Shown: positions 35,809 through 44,273, numbered from the stretch's first letter. The stretch: 56,781 nucleotides of DNA from an uncultured Mucilaginibacter sp. (GCA_903864275.1 CAIPFE010000054.1:1-56781); one strand, 5' to 3'. The notes: generated by a model from the sequence alone, not told the origin. Translations and numbers: made by a program.

Positions 35809-37234
35809 GCAATTTGTTAATGGAGCGTGGATAGAAGCAGTTGATCAACTGGAAATACCATTGATCGATCCCGCAACCGAAGAAGTTATAACCCAAATCA
35901 GTTTCGGCAACGAAAAAGATGCGGTCTTAGCCATTGATGCTGCAGAAGCAGCTTTTAAAACATGGAGTAAAACAACGCCCTATTACCGTGCCGAAATACT
36001 AAAAAAAGCTGCCAATTATTTAAGGGAGAACCTGGATACCATCGCCCACGACATGGTGCTTGAGAGCGGTAAACCTTTATTGGAAGCACGCGGCGAGTGG
36101 ACGGTGGCTGCTAATTTATTTGAATGGTATGCCGAAGAAGGCAAGCGGGCATACGGGCGCGTAATCCCCACTAACCGTATTGATAAACGAAGCTCTGTGA
36201 TCCTGCAGCCAATGGGGGTGATCGGCATCATTACCGCGTGGAATTTTCCGGCTTATAATCCGGCTCGCGCATGGGCAGCCGCGCTTGCTGCTGGTTGCAC
36301 GGTAGTGGCAAAGCCGTCGGAAAATACGCCGCTATCGGCTTATCATTTAATGCGAGCCCTGATCAGCGCCGGTTTACCACCGGGAGTTTTAAACCTGCTG
36401 ATTGCTGATGCGGCCCCGGTTGGTGAAGCTATGTTGAATGATAAGCGTTTAAAAAAGATCAGCTTTACAGGCAGTACGCGTGTTGGTAAAATATTGATGG
36501 ATGGTGCATCACGAACAAACACCAAACTTTCGCTGGAATTAGGCGGCAACGCCCCGGTAATAATTTTCGATGATGTGGATGTTGACGAAATTGCGAAAGT
36601 CGCTTCAATAGCACGGTTCCGTAATAATGGCCAGGTTTGCGTGGCGCCGCAGCGGTTTTACATCCATAAAAACAAGTACGAACAATTTGCCGAAGCTATT
36701 GCCAAATATGTTTCCCTGTTGAAAGTCGGCAGCGGTTTTGAAGAAGGCGTAAACGTGGGCCCGCTCATCACCGGCCGGCAGCGCGACAGTGTATTTGAAC
36801 TCCTTTCGAAATCAAAAGCGGAAAATGCATCCTTGCTCACCGGCGGCCACAGGCCGGAACATTTACACAAAGGCTATTTTATCCAGCCTGCCGTAGTGGC
36901 CAATCTTGACCAAACCTCAACACTGGCGCGAAATGAGATATTTGGCCCGGTGCTGCCGGTATTCAGTTTTGAAGATATGGACGATGCTTTAGCTAAAGCA
37001 AACGATACCGAATACGGCCTGGCTGCCTACGCTTTTACCAATAATTTAAAAACAGCCATCAAAGTATCCGAAGGCCTGGAGTTTGGCATCGTCGGTATCA
37101 ACGAATGGGCTCCTCATGGCACTGAACTGCCTTTCGGCGGCTGGAAATCCAGTGGTAATGGCCACGAAAGCGGCAGCGAAGGGCTGTATGAGTATATCGA
37201 GAAGAAACTGATCAGTATTGGAGGAATATGGTAA
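35795..37234 (+). CDS. gabD: NAD(P)-dependent aldehyde dehydrogenase, succinate-semialdehyde type
   Basis: A 479-residue aldehyde dehydrogenase starting at the ATG at 35795 (MSVNKQFVNG). The longer in-frame start at 35723 would lie deep inside the preceding gene. Seen: the cofactor-binding ITAWNFPAYNPARAWAAALA (about 146-165), the catalytic Glu249 in ELGGNAP and Cys282 in NNGQVCVAPQR, and a C-terminal GGWKSSGNGHESGSEGL typical of GabD-like enzymes. It oxidises the semialdehyde made by the upstream transaminase to a dicarboxylate such as succinate for the TCA cycle. It overlaps gabT by 14 bases, so the two are coupled. Confidence 0.9.
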   Translation: MSVNKQFVNGAWIEAVDQLEIPLIDPATEEVITQISFGNEKDAVLAIDAAEAAFKTWSKTTPYYRAEILKKAANYLRENLDTIAHDMVLESGKPLLEARGEWTVAANLFEWYAEEGKRAYGRVIPTNRIDKRSSVILQPMGVIGIITAWNFPAYNPARAWAAALAAGCTVVAKPSENTPLSAYHLMRALISAGLPPGVLNLLIADAAPVGEAMLNDKRLKKISFTGSTRVGKILMDGASRTNTKLSLELGGNAPVIIFDDVDVDEIAKVASIARFRNNGQVCVAPQRFYIHKNKYEQFAEAIAKYVSLLKVGSGFEEGVNVGPLITGRQRDSVFELLSKSKAENASLLTGGHRPEHLHKGYFIQPAVVANLDQTSTLARNEIFGPVLPVFSFEDMDDALAKANDTEYGLAAYAFTNNLKTAIKVSEGLEFGIVGINEWAPHGTELPFGGWKSSGNGHESGSEGLYEYIEKKLISIGGIW

Positions 37235-37237
37235 AAG

Positions 37238-37320
37238 TCTTAAGCCCGAAGCCGAAAGTCTTAAGTAAAAACTATAATTCCGTCAATTACTAATTCACTA
37301 ATTCAATAAATCAATAATTA
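37238..37320. repeat. Intergenic repeat block (AAGTCTTAAG and taattcac units)
   Basis: Two aaagtcttaag copies (about 37239-37249 and 37257-37267) are followed by taattcac-type units. The first resembles the block at 810-897 and the second the block at 32733-32822. Non-coding spacer in the amine operon. Confidence 0.5.
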
Positions 37321-37324
37321 ACCA

Positions 37325-38698
37325 ATGGCCTACGGCGCGATAGCATTAATACCCCCGGCAGTAGTAATAATACTGGCGATAAAGCAAAAAACATCTTTCG
37401 AGCCTTTGCTGATCGGCTGCCTGGTGGGGTATGCTATTATCGGGTTCCATGATAAAAGTAATGTATTCTCCAATTTCGTGGACTCTTTTGAGCGGATAAT
37501 GGGCGATAATGGCTCGGTGTGGGTGATATTGGTCTGCGGATTATATGGTTCGCTGATAGGCTTGATGATACGGAGCGGAGGCACACTCAAATTCGGCGAA
37601 TGGGCCTTAACGAAGATCAAATCCAAACGAAGCGCCTTGATGGGTGCATGGCTGCTGGGGCTTTTTATTTTCCTGGATGATTATATGAGCGCCTTTACTG
37701 TCGGGTTTTCTATGAGGAAAATTACCGACGCCTTCAAAATATCCCGCGAAAAACTGGCATATATCGTAAACACGACCGCAGCGCCCTGGTGCGTGGTGGT
37801 ACCGCTTTCCACCTGGACGATTTTTGTCGGCAAGATCCTCGAAACATCGCATGTCGCCCCCGCTGGGCAGGGCCTGGTAACCTATTGGAAAATGATCCCG
37901 TTTGTTTGCTATGGCTATGTATCGATACTGATCATCCCGTTATTTATTTACGGCATACTCCCCTGGTTCGGGAAACTAAAAAAGGCCGATATCCGAGTGG
38001 AAGAAACCGGGCAGGTTGCCGCTTCGGAGTTCAACGATAATGCTGTACTGGATGTGAGCCCGATGAACCCGGCAAAACCATCAAAAGTGATCTATTTTTT
38101 GATCCCCATCTTTGTGCTGCTCGTTGCAACCATTTACCTGGATAAAGACGCTCTGAAAGGTGTGATGGTAGCAGTGGCGTTTACTTTTATCTACTATCTT
38201 ATCATAAAAGTAGGCACGTTTAAACAATTATCCGAAACCATGTTCGGTGGATTTGGCAGTATGCTTTACGCACTCGCCATATTAATGATGAGCTATGTGC
38301 TTAAAGACGTGAACGACAAAATGGGGCTCACCCAATATGTGCTGCATTCCGCGTCACCATACCTGAATAGGGAGTTTTTGCCAGTGATTGTTTTTGCTTC
38401 TCTTTCGGTTATCGCGGTAACTACAGGTTCTTCATGGGGTTTGTATGCCATTGCCATTCCGCTGGTAGTGCCGCTGGCGCTTCATTTTAATTCAAATGTA
38501 TTGCTTAACTGCGGCGCGGTGGTCAGCGCTGGCGTATTTGGCTCCAATGCCTGCTTGTACTCCGATGCGACGGTACTTACAGCCCAAAGTACGGAATGCA
38601 ATAACCTTGACCATGGCTTGTCACAATTGCCTTATGCCGGTATCGCCTTTGTTTTGTCGTCGGTTGTTTATATCATTTTAGGATTTACGATCCATTAA
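37325..38698 (+). CDS. NhaC-family Na+/H+ antiporter-like transporter
   Basis: An inner-membrane protein of 457 residues with about 11-12 hydrophobic segments, e.g. IALIPPAVVIILAI, SVWVILVCGLYGSLIGLMI and VVYIILGFTI at the end. Seen: NhaC-type signatures LFIFLDDYMSAFTVG and TTAAPWCVVVPLSTW (conserved polar residues within helices) and GSSWGLYAIAIPLVVPLA. Family members exchange Na+ for H+, or an organic anion or amino acid. Within an amine/GABA-catabolic operon it most likely moves the substrate or a product across the inner membrane coupled to Na+ or H+; that is inference. Confidence 0.85.
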   Translation: MAYGAIALIPPAVVIILAIKQKTSFEPLLIGCLVGYAIIGFHDKSNVFSNFVDSFERIMGDNGSVWVILVCGLYGSLIGLMIRSGGTLKFGEWALTKIKSKRSALMGAWLLGLFIFLDDYMSAFTVGFSMRKITDAFKISREKLAYIVNTTAAPWCVVVPLSTWTIFVGKILETSHVAPAGQGLVTYWKMIPFVCYGYVSILIIPLFIYGILPWFGKLKKADIRVEETGQVAASEFNDNAVLDVSPMNPAKPSKVIYFLIPIFVLLVATIYLDKDALKGVMVAVAFTFIYYLIIKVGTFKQLSETMFGGFGSMLYALAILMMSYVLKDVNDKMGLTQYVLHSASPYLNREFLPVIVFASLSVIAVTTGSSWGLYAIAIPLVVPLALHFNSNVLLNCGAVVSAGVFGSNACLYSDATVLTAQSTECNNLDHGLSQLPYAGIAFVLSSVVYIILGFTIH

Positions 38699-38710
38699 AT
38701 AAGATTGAAA

Positions 38711-39370
38711 ATGCAAACCATCATAAAAAACTATAGCGTCACAACAAATTCGGGCCTGGTAACACAAAATACCCGGCCTGAACACGCGGCGCAGCTGGAA
38801 ACATTGCAGCGGATCGTATTCCCGACCCTGGCTGGGGATGAACTTTTTTTAGAAGACCACTACTTAAAACACCTGGAGATATTCCCGGAAGGGCAGTTTG
38901 TAATAACCGATAAGGATAAAGTGATTGGCATGACCTCGACTATGCGCAGCACTTTCGACTTTGCCAACCACCAGCATACTTTTAAAGAAACCATTGCCGG
39001 CGGGTGGATGACCAATCATGAGCCTGGTGGGGACTGGCTTTATGGCCTGGACATTGGCATACACCCTGACTATCGGGGCCTTGGCCTGGCCAGACTGCTT
39101 TACCGTGCGAGACACACCATAGCCAGGCAGCTGGGATTAAAGGGGCAGATCACCGTTGGGATGATGAGCGGTTACGGGAAGCTCAGCAAAACAATGAGCG
39201 GGCAACAGTATTATAATGAACTGATAGCAGGGAAAAGGACCGATCCGACTATCACCCCGCAAATGAAGATTGGGTTTGAGCCAATCGCGCTGATACAAGG
39301 TTATCTGAATGACCCGGTTTGTGGCAATTACGGGGTTTTGATAAAAATTGATATTGCTAAGGAGGTGTGA
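38711..39370 (+). CDS. GNAT-family N-acetyltransferase
   Basis: A 219-residue acetyltransferase from the ATG at 38711 (a TTG six bases upstream is less likely). The acetyl-CoA-binding motif is DIGIHPDYRGLGLARLLYRAR (about 116-136), with the R/QxxGxG/A pattern as RGLGLA. The C-terminal third (SGYGKLSKTMSGQQYYNELIAG) is unusual for short GNATs and may bind the acceptor. It would acetylate an amine or amino acid. In this operon it might modify or detoxify an amine intermediate. It starts 12 bases after the antiporter gene. The substrate is unknown. Confidence 0.82.
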   Translation: MQTIIKNYSVTTNSGLVTQNTRPEHAAQLETLQRIVFPTLAGDELFLEDHYLKHLEIFPEGQFVITDKDKVIGMTSTMRSTFDFANHQHTFKETIAGGWMTNHEPGGDWLYGLDIGIHPDYRGLGLARLLYRARHTIARQLGLKGQITVGMMSGYGKLSKTMSGQQYYNELIAGKRTDPTITPQMKIGFEPIALIQGYLNDPVCGNYGVLIKIDIAKEV

Positions 39371-39510
39371 GGAAGTCCGAAAGTCCGGAAGTCGGTAAGT
39401 CCGAAAGAAGGAAGGAAAATCCGGCATCAATTTTAATTGCGTTTAAAATTTAAACTTTCGGACTTTCGTCCCAATAACTATCGGGACGACTCCCGGACTA
39501 AAAATAAAAA
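39371..39510. repeat. Intergenic 'agtccgaaagtc' repeat block
   Basis: Multiple near-copies of agtccgaaagtc and its complement gactttcgg fill the gap before the second aminotransferase. Part of it can be translated in frame with that gene (from a TTG at 39437), but this is repeat sequence, so the start is placed at the ATG at 39512. It belongs with the blocks at 810-897 and 37238-37275. Confidence 0.5.
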
Positions 39511-39511
39511 C

Positions 39512-40867
39512 ATGTCATTTATAAAATTGAAAACAGCATTGCCAGGACCTAAGGGGATCGCGGCATTGGAAAGAAGAAAGAACGCACTGCCATCTGGCCT
39601 GGCCAAATCGACGGAGATCGTGGTTGACGGGGCGGAAGGCGCATTAGTTTGGGATGTGGATGGTAACCAGCTGATTGATTTCGCAGGCGGTATCGGTATG
39701 ATCAACGTGGGCCACCGCAACGAAAATGTTGTCAATGCTATCAAACTGCAACTGGATAAGTATATCCATACCTGCTCGCTAGTCACCACAATGGAGCCAT
39801 ACCTTGACCTGGCCGAATTGCTGAACAGTGTAACGCCCGGCGATTTCCCAAAGAAAACATTGCTGGCCAATTCGGGTTCTGAAGCTGTTGAGAATGCAGT
39901 TAACATTGCCAAATATTATACGAAGCGTAATGCTGTTTTATGTTTTGAAGGCGCTTACCATGGTCGTACTTTGCTTACTTTAAGTCTTACCAGTAAATAC
40001 TCGCTTTTTAAAAAGGGTTTTGGTTCGTATGTCTCGGATATTTATAGGATAGCAGCGCCGAATACTTACCGTGGCATTGATGGCATGAGCGAAGATGACT
40101 ATGTAGCTTTCTGCACTAAAAAGCTTGAGGAAGCATTTGTTTCGCAAGTCGACCCGGAATCGCTTGCGGCAATTATCATTGAGCCTGTGCAGGGTGAAGG
40201 TGGGTTTTTACCTATCCCAGCGCCTTACCTGCACAAGATTCGTGAAGTTTGCGACAAGTATGGCATTGTTTTTATAGCTGATGAAATTCAATGCGGGGCC
40301 GGGCGTACCGGCAAATTGTTTGCGGTTGAGCATTGCGGAGTGGTGCCTGATATAATTGTCAGTGCCAAATCTATCGGTGCTGGAATGCCGATAAGTGCTG
40401 TTACAGGTAAAGCTCAAATAATGGATTCACCGCATTTAGGAGGCATCGGTGGCACCTACGGCGGTAGCCCGGTTGCCTGCGTGGCTGCGATTGAAGCCAT
40501 TAAGATATTGAAAAGTGATGCCTTTTTAAAAAGAGTAAACGAGGTTGGCGAAATTATCCGCATCACATTAGAAGCCTGGAAAGAAAAATACAAGGTGATC
40601 GGCGATGTAAGGGGCATTGGCGCCATGCGGCTGATGGAGTTTGTAAGGGATCGCGAAAGCAAAGAACCCGATGCAGAAGTCACGCTTGAAATTATAAGGG
40701 ACGCAGGTGCACACGGGTTAATTATGATCCGCGCCGGGCTGTTTAGTAATTGTATCAGGCTATTGCCGCCCATTGTAATTACAGACGAACAATTAACCGA
40801 AGGCCTGCAGGTTTTGGAAGATGCAATAGCAAGGGCCCAGGCGAAAAGAAGTGCGGTATTGGTTTAA
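39512..40867 (+). CDS. Second class III aminotransferase (GABA aminotransferase-like)
   Basis: A 451-residue PLP transaminase paralogous to the one at 34468-35808. Seen: FAGGIGMINVGHRN, NSGSEAVENAV (120-130), GAYHGRT, EPVQGEGG (224-231), IADEIQCGAGRTG and the Schiff-base lysine Lys286 in SAKSIGAGMPIS. It should deaminate an omega-amino acid or diamine-derived compound. Having two such enzymes in one operon suggests two sequential transamination steps (for example at both ends of a diamine) or two substrates. The start is the ATG at 39512 because the upstream in-frame extension is repeat DNA. The distinct substrate is unknown. Confidence 0.87.
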   Translation: MSFIKLKTALPGPKGIAALERRKNALPSGLAKSTEIVVDGAEGALVWDVDGNQLIDFAGGIGMINVGHRNENVVNAIKLQLDKYIHTCSLVTTMEPYLDLAELLNSVTPGDFPKKTLLANSGSEAVENAVNIAKYYTKRNAVLCFEGAYHGRTLLTLSLTSKYSLFKKGFGSYVSDIYRIAAPNTYRGIDGMSEDDYVAFCTKKLEEAFVSQVDPESLAAIIIEPVQGEGGFLPIPAPYLHKIREVCDKYGIVFIADEIQCGAGRTGKLFAVEHCGVVPDIIVSAKSIGAGMPISAVTGKAQIMDSPHLGGIGGTYGGSPVACVAAIEAIKILKSDAFLKRVNEVGEIIRITLEAWKEKYKVIGDVRGIGAMRLMEFVRDRESKEPDAEVTLEIIRDAGAHGLIMIRAGLFSNCIRLLPPIVITDEQLTEGLQVLEDAIARAQAKRSAVLV

Positions 40868-40905
40868 AATTAACGCGAATGAGCGTTTGAATATATCAAT
40901 TAATC

Positions 40906-42486
40906 ATGTCATCCACTATTATATATAATGCTAATATACTTTCGTTTCATAACGGCTTTAATAATAGCAGTTGTGATACGATTACCATCGAAGGCGACCG
41001 CATAAAAGCCGTTGGCCGCTGGGATGATTTGAAATCACTGGTGCAAGCCAATACGGTAGTGATCGATGCGGGTGGTAAAACACTAATGCCGGGCTTTAAC
41101 GATTCGCATATCCATATTTGGAAAGTAGGCAACCTGGATACTTTTATGCTGGATGTACGGTCGGCGGGCAGTCTGGATGAAATGCTGGAAATGATCAGCG
41201 CCTATAACCGGCAAAACCCGGATGTGGCCTGGATCACTGCACGGGGCTTTAACGAAGCGGGTTGGAAGGCCGGGCGGATGCCTGATAAAAATGACCTCGA
41301 CAAAGTAGTGAAACACAAGCCTGTATATGTAATCCGCACCTGTGCGCATATTGCCGTTTGCAATTCCAAAGCGATTGAGTTATGTGATATTAGCTCAAAT
41401 ACCCCGGTACCTGATGGCGGTGTAATGTATCTTGGTGCAGATGGGAAACCCAACGGGGTGTTTTCGGAAACGGCATTAGGTTTAGTTAGCAAACATATAC
41501 CGCCGTATACAAAAGACGAATTAAAAATAATGATCAAGGCTGCGCGGCAGCGTTTGTACAGTAACGGCATTACCGCTGCTACCGACCCGGCGGTCGACCC
41601 TTTGCTTTTACAGGCTTTTTACGAAATGAATGCGGCCGGTGAGTTGGGCTTCCGTTTGAATGCCATACCCATTTTATTGCCGGATGGGGGAGAAGCACCG
41701 TATCCTTTACCCGTATATTATTCTTCCCCCTGGTTTAATGTGAACACGGTAAAGTTTTTTAGCGACGGCGGCCTAAGCGGGAAAACCGCCGCATTGAAAA
41801 GACATTATAAAAACAGCAGTGACCTGGGAGTGCTTCGTCTGCAAAAACAACAATACCTTGAACTGGGGAGGGCTGCAATGGAAATAGGGTTAGGTTTAGC
41901 TACCCACGCTATAGGCGATGCCGCTATCAAATTTGTTGTGGATTGCTATACCAGCTTAGCCGGATCGTTCCCCGGTGTGTTGAAACGTATAGAACACCTG
42001 GGGTTACCGGAAGAGCAACACCTGGAAGCTATGGCCAAAAACAATATTGCAACCTCCATGCAAACCATTTTTATCAGCGAGCTTGGCAAAAACTTCAGGC
42101 AATATTTAGACCAGGAATATATCGACAGGTGTTACCCGGTCGGATCAGTTTTAAAGCATGGCATATTAACGGCATTATCATCAGACGCGCCCGTGGTTAG
42201 CAATTTAAATCCGCTGAAAGGTGTTGAAGCTGCCGTAACCCGCAGGGATAATGAAGGTTTTGAAATTGCGCCTAATGAAGCTATCAGCGTAGCCGAAGCT
42301 TTAAAAGCCTATACCGTTAGCGCCGCGACTATTGGCCAAACACCACAGTTAGGGTCGCTGGAACCGGGTCAGCTGGCCGACTTTATTATTTTAAATCAAA
42401 ACCCATTAAAAACCGAACCAAAAGAATTGTCGCAAATTAAAGTTGAACAGACATTTATTGGCGGAAAATGTGTTTATGGCGGGTGA
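40906..42486 (+). CDS. YtcJ-like metal-dependent amidohydrolase
   Basis: A 526-residue member of the amidohydrolase-3/YtcJ family. Seen: the metal-binding HxH in MPGFNDSHIHIW (His68, His70), VKFFSDGGLSGKTAAL (candidate lysine ligand region), ATHAIGDAAI, KRIEHLG and the C-terminal SSDAPVVSNLNPLKGVEAAVTRR. It lacks a signal peptide, so it acts in the cytoplasm. It would hydrolyse an amide or similar C-N bond, releasing an amine or amino acid for the aminotransferases upstream. It is the last gene of the operon, 38 bases after the second aminotransferase and just before a strong hairpin. Confidence 0.87.
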   Translation: MSSTIIYNANILSFHNGFNNSSCDTITIEGDRIKAVGRWDDLKSLVQANTVVIDAGGKTLMPGFNDSHIHIWKVGNLDTFMLDVRSAGSLDEMLEMISAYNRQNPDVAWITARGFNEAGWKAGRMPDKNDLDKVVKHKPVYVIRTCAHIAVCNSKAIELCDISSNTPVPDGGVMYLGADGKPNGVFSETALGLVSKHIPPYTKDELKIMIKAARQRLYSNGITAATDPAVDPLLLQAFYEMNAAGELGFRLNAIPILLPDGGEAPYPLPVYYSSPWFNVNTVKFFSDGGLSGKTAALKRHYKNSSDLGVLRLQKQQYLELGRAAMEIGLGLATHAIGDAAIKFVVDCYTSLAGSFPGVLKRIEHLGLPEEQHLEAMAKNNIATSMQTIFISELGKNFRQYLDQEYIDRCYPVGSVLKHGILTALSSDAPVVSNLNPLKGVEAAVTRRDNEGFEIAPNEAISVAEALKAYTVSAATIGQTPQLGSLEPGQLADFIILNQNPLKTEPKELSQIKVEQTFIGGKCVYGG

Positions 42487-42493
42487 GCCGGAC

Positions 42494-42526
42494 AGATTTG
42501 ACAACTTTTTAAAAGTTGTCAAATCT
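42494..42526. terminator. Bidirectional terminator hairpin
   Basis: A perfect 16-base inverted repeat, agatttgacaactttt (42494-42509) and its complement (42511-42526) around one base; about 14 pairs with a five-base loop are realistic. It fills the 50-base gap between the convergent amidohydrolase and isochorismatase-like genes. The T/A runs lie inside the stem rather than after it. Confidence 0.75.
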
Positions 42527-42536
42527 AATCCTGCCT

Positions 42537-43100
42537 TTATATTTTACTCCATTCCTCCAAAGTCACCACATCCGCCTGACGCGGAAAAACTTTCGTGGTA
42601 AGTACGCGGTGTACTTCCTCGTCGCCATCGGCGCAGCAATCGGCAATTACGGTTAAACGGTAGTCTTTATCGGCGGCTTCACGTAAAGTTGATAATACAA
42701 CGCCGCCGGTAGCAATGCCGGTAAGCACCATGTGCTGAATGCCGAAGGCCCTTAAAATCACTTCGAGGTCGCTGCCTGTAAATGCGCTTACGCGACGTTT
42801 GATAACGGTTACTTCACCCGCTTGTGGCGCTATATCCGGGTGAACTTTCATAAACTCCTCCATATTTGCATTGGCAAACCTTTCTTTACTGGCGGCGAAG
42901 CCTTTATTGTTCATATTTATTTCAGGCGAGCCCTGCCTGAAGCCAACAATTACATAAATAACAGGTATTTTCTTATCACGGGCGCTGGCTATTGCCCCGG
43001 CAACCCTCCCAATAACTGCCCCGGCATCCGGAAGCATGCCAAGGATTCCCACCTGCATATCCATCACCAGGAGGGCGGTGTTTTGCGTGCTTTGTTCCAT
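42537..43100 (-). CDS. Isochorismatase-fold hydrolase lacking the catalytic cysteine
   Basis: A 187-residue protein of the cysteine hydrolase/isochorismatase superfamily. Seen: the catalytic Asp14 in LVMDMQVG, Lys101 in VIKRRVSAF, and the cis-peptide loop GIATGGVVLSTLREA (128-142). In nicotinamidases and related amidases the nucleophile Cys occupies this loop, but here the positions are G132-G133-V134. PhzD-type isochorismatases also work without the Cys, so the protein may be a vinyl-ether hydrolase or a non-catalytic member. The C-terminal YRLTVIADCCADGDEEVH is typical of this cysteine-less subgroup. It is convergent with the amine operon. Confidence 0.82.
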   Translation of the reverse strand: MEQSTQNTALLVMDMQVGILGMLPDAGAVIGRVAGAIASARDKKIPVIYVIVGFRQGSPEINMNNKGFAASKERFANANMEEFMKVHPDIAPQAGEVTVIKRRVSAFTGSDLEVILRAFGIQHMVLTGIATGGVVLSTLREAADKDYRLTVIADCCADGDEEVHRVLTTKVFPRQADVVTLEEWSKI

Positions 43101-43130
43101 TTTTATTTGTTTTTTATTGATAAACTCTGA

Positions 43131-43286
43131 TTAAATTTTCACCGTTACTTTATCCTCTGCTTCCTTAATTTGTTGCTGGTTCATTTTATCCAGCTTATCC
43201 TTTCGAAGGTGCTTTAAAAGTATGATGGCGACGATCACGGGGCGCAAACAGCCAATAAAGGTCAATATCAATAAACGCCTCCCCAA
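43131..43286 (-). CDS. Possible 51-aa single-pass membrane protein
   Basis: A short open frame found by eye on the minus strand, ending at TAA 43131-43133, 30 bases upstream of the isochorismatase-like gene. From the first TTG (43286) it gives a hydrophobic stretch (LLILTFIGCLRPVIVAIIL) and then a Lys/Glu/Gln-rich cytoplasmic tail (KHLRKDKLDK, NQQQIKEAEDK). The transmembrane-plus-charged-tail pattern looks protein-like. There is no ATG start and it matches no family I know. It may be a small membrane protein, a decayed gene or chance. Confidence 0.35.
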   Translation of the reverse strand: MGRRLLILTFIGCLRPVIVAIILLKHLRKDKLDKMNQQQIKEAEDKVTVKI

Positions 43287-43394
43287 ATTTTATTGGCGAT
43301 AAACGGAAAATATCCTTAACTCATTCAACAAAAAACAACCCTAAAAGAAAATTTTACGTAAAAGGATTATAAAGAAGTGTAACGCTAAATATAG

Positions 43395-44213
43395 ATGTTT
43401 AACTCGGTTAGAATTCCTTTGTCCTTTTTATTAATAGGTATTTGCTGGGCTTTATTCAGCAATCCTATTATTACCTTTTTTTACAGGCATTTAGCACCTA
43501 CCGAGCAAGACTCGTACCGGAGTTTGAACGACCTGGTTTTCGTGATCATCATAAGCTACGTGCTGTATGTTAAAATTAAAAGGCAGCAGCATAAGCTAAC
43601 CAAATCCGAAGAAGAATACCGGCAGCTATTTGAATCAAACCCCAACCCCTTGTGGATTTATAACGAAAAATTAAGGTTTGTTAAGGTAAATAACGCGGCT
43701 GTTGAAAAATATGGGTACAGCAGGAAAAAGTTCCTGAAAATGAATATTGATGATATACACATTGCGGTGGAACCTGAGATACTTGCAGATGGTCTAATTA
43801 AAAACCCGGCAGATTCCCGGCTGGCTGGTATCAGGGAGCATTTAAAAGCAACGGGGGGGACTTTTATCGTCTCAATTGTTTCGTATCCTGTTTTATTTAA
43901 TAACCAGCAGTGTAACCTGGTAATGGCGACGGATATTACAGAACTTATTGAGAAAGAAAGAAAGCTGGAGGATGCTTATCAAAAAATTAAGGTTTCCAAC
44001 GAAACGCTTATGCAAATTGCCTGGTCAAATTCGCATGAGTTGAGAAAACCGCTTTGTTCCATTCTGAGCTTAGTGGCATTACTGAAGGAAGCAAGCGATG
44101 AAGAAAGAGAAGAATTTCTACGCTTGCTGGAGATTTCTTCAACAGAACTGGACCAGGTTTTAAGGCAGAACAACGAAAAAGTGGACGAAATGGAGATGGT
44201 GGATAGTTTTTAA
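43395..44213 (+). CDS. PAS/HisKA protein without an ATPase domain
   Basis: A 272-residue membrane protein with two N-terminal hydrophobic segments (about 8-28 and 46-60), a PAS domain (about 72-185: EEEYRQLFESNPNPLWIYN, then DITELIE) and a HisKA-like dimerisation helix with His214 in SNSHELRKPLCSILSLV. It ends at residue 272 after the second helix, so the HATPase domain found in sensor kinases is absent. The stop is genuine in this frame, and convergent genes follow 60 bases later. It could be phosphorylated in trans by another kinase, act as a decoy dimerisation partner or be a truncated remnant. Confidence 0.82.
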   Translation: MFNSVRIPLSFLLIGICWALFSNPIITFFYRHLAPTEQDSYRSLNDLVFVIIISYVLYVKIKRQQHKLTKSEEEYRQLFESNPNPLWIYNEKLRFVKVNNAAVEKYGYSRKKFLKMNIDDIHIAVEPEILADGLIKNPADSRLAGIREHLKATGGTFIVSIVSYPVLFNNQQCNLVMATDITELIEKERKLEDAYQKIKVSNETLMQIAWSNSHELRKPLCSILSLVALLKEASDEEREEFLRLLEISSTELDQVLRQNNEKVDEMEMVDSF

Positions 44214-44273
44214 CATACTTTTTCAGGAACCCACCAGCAATCTTCTCAAAAAAAATCCCAAATTTTAAAGCGA

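Noticed and set aside
28134..42486. SusC/SusD operon as a polysaccharide utilisation locus
   Set aside because: No glycoside hydrolase, polysaccharide lyase, carbohydrate esterase or sulfatase is encoded; all enzymes act on C-N compounds or aldehydes.
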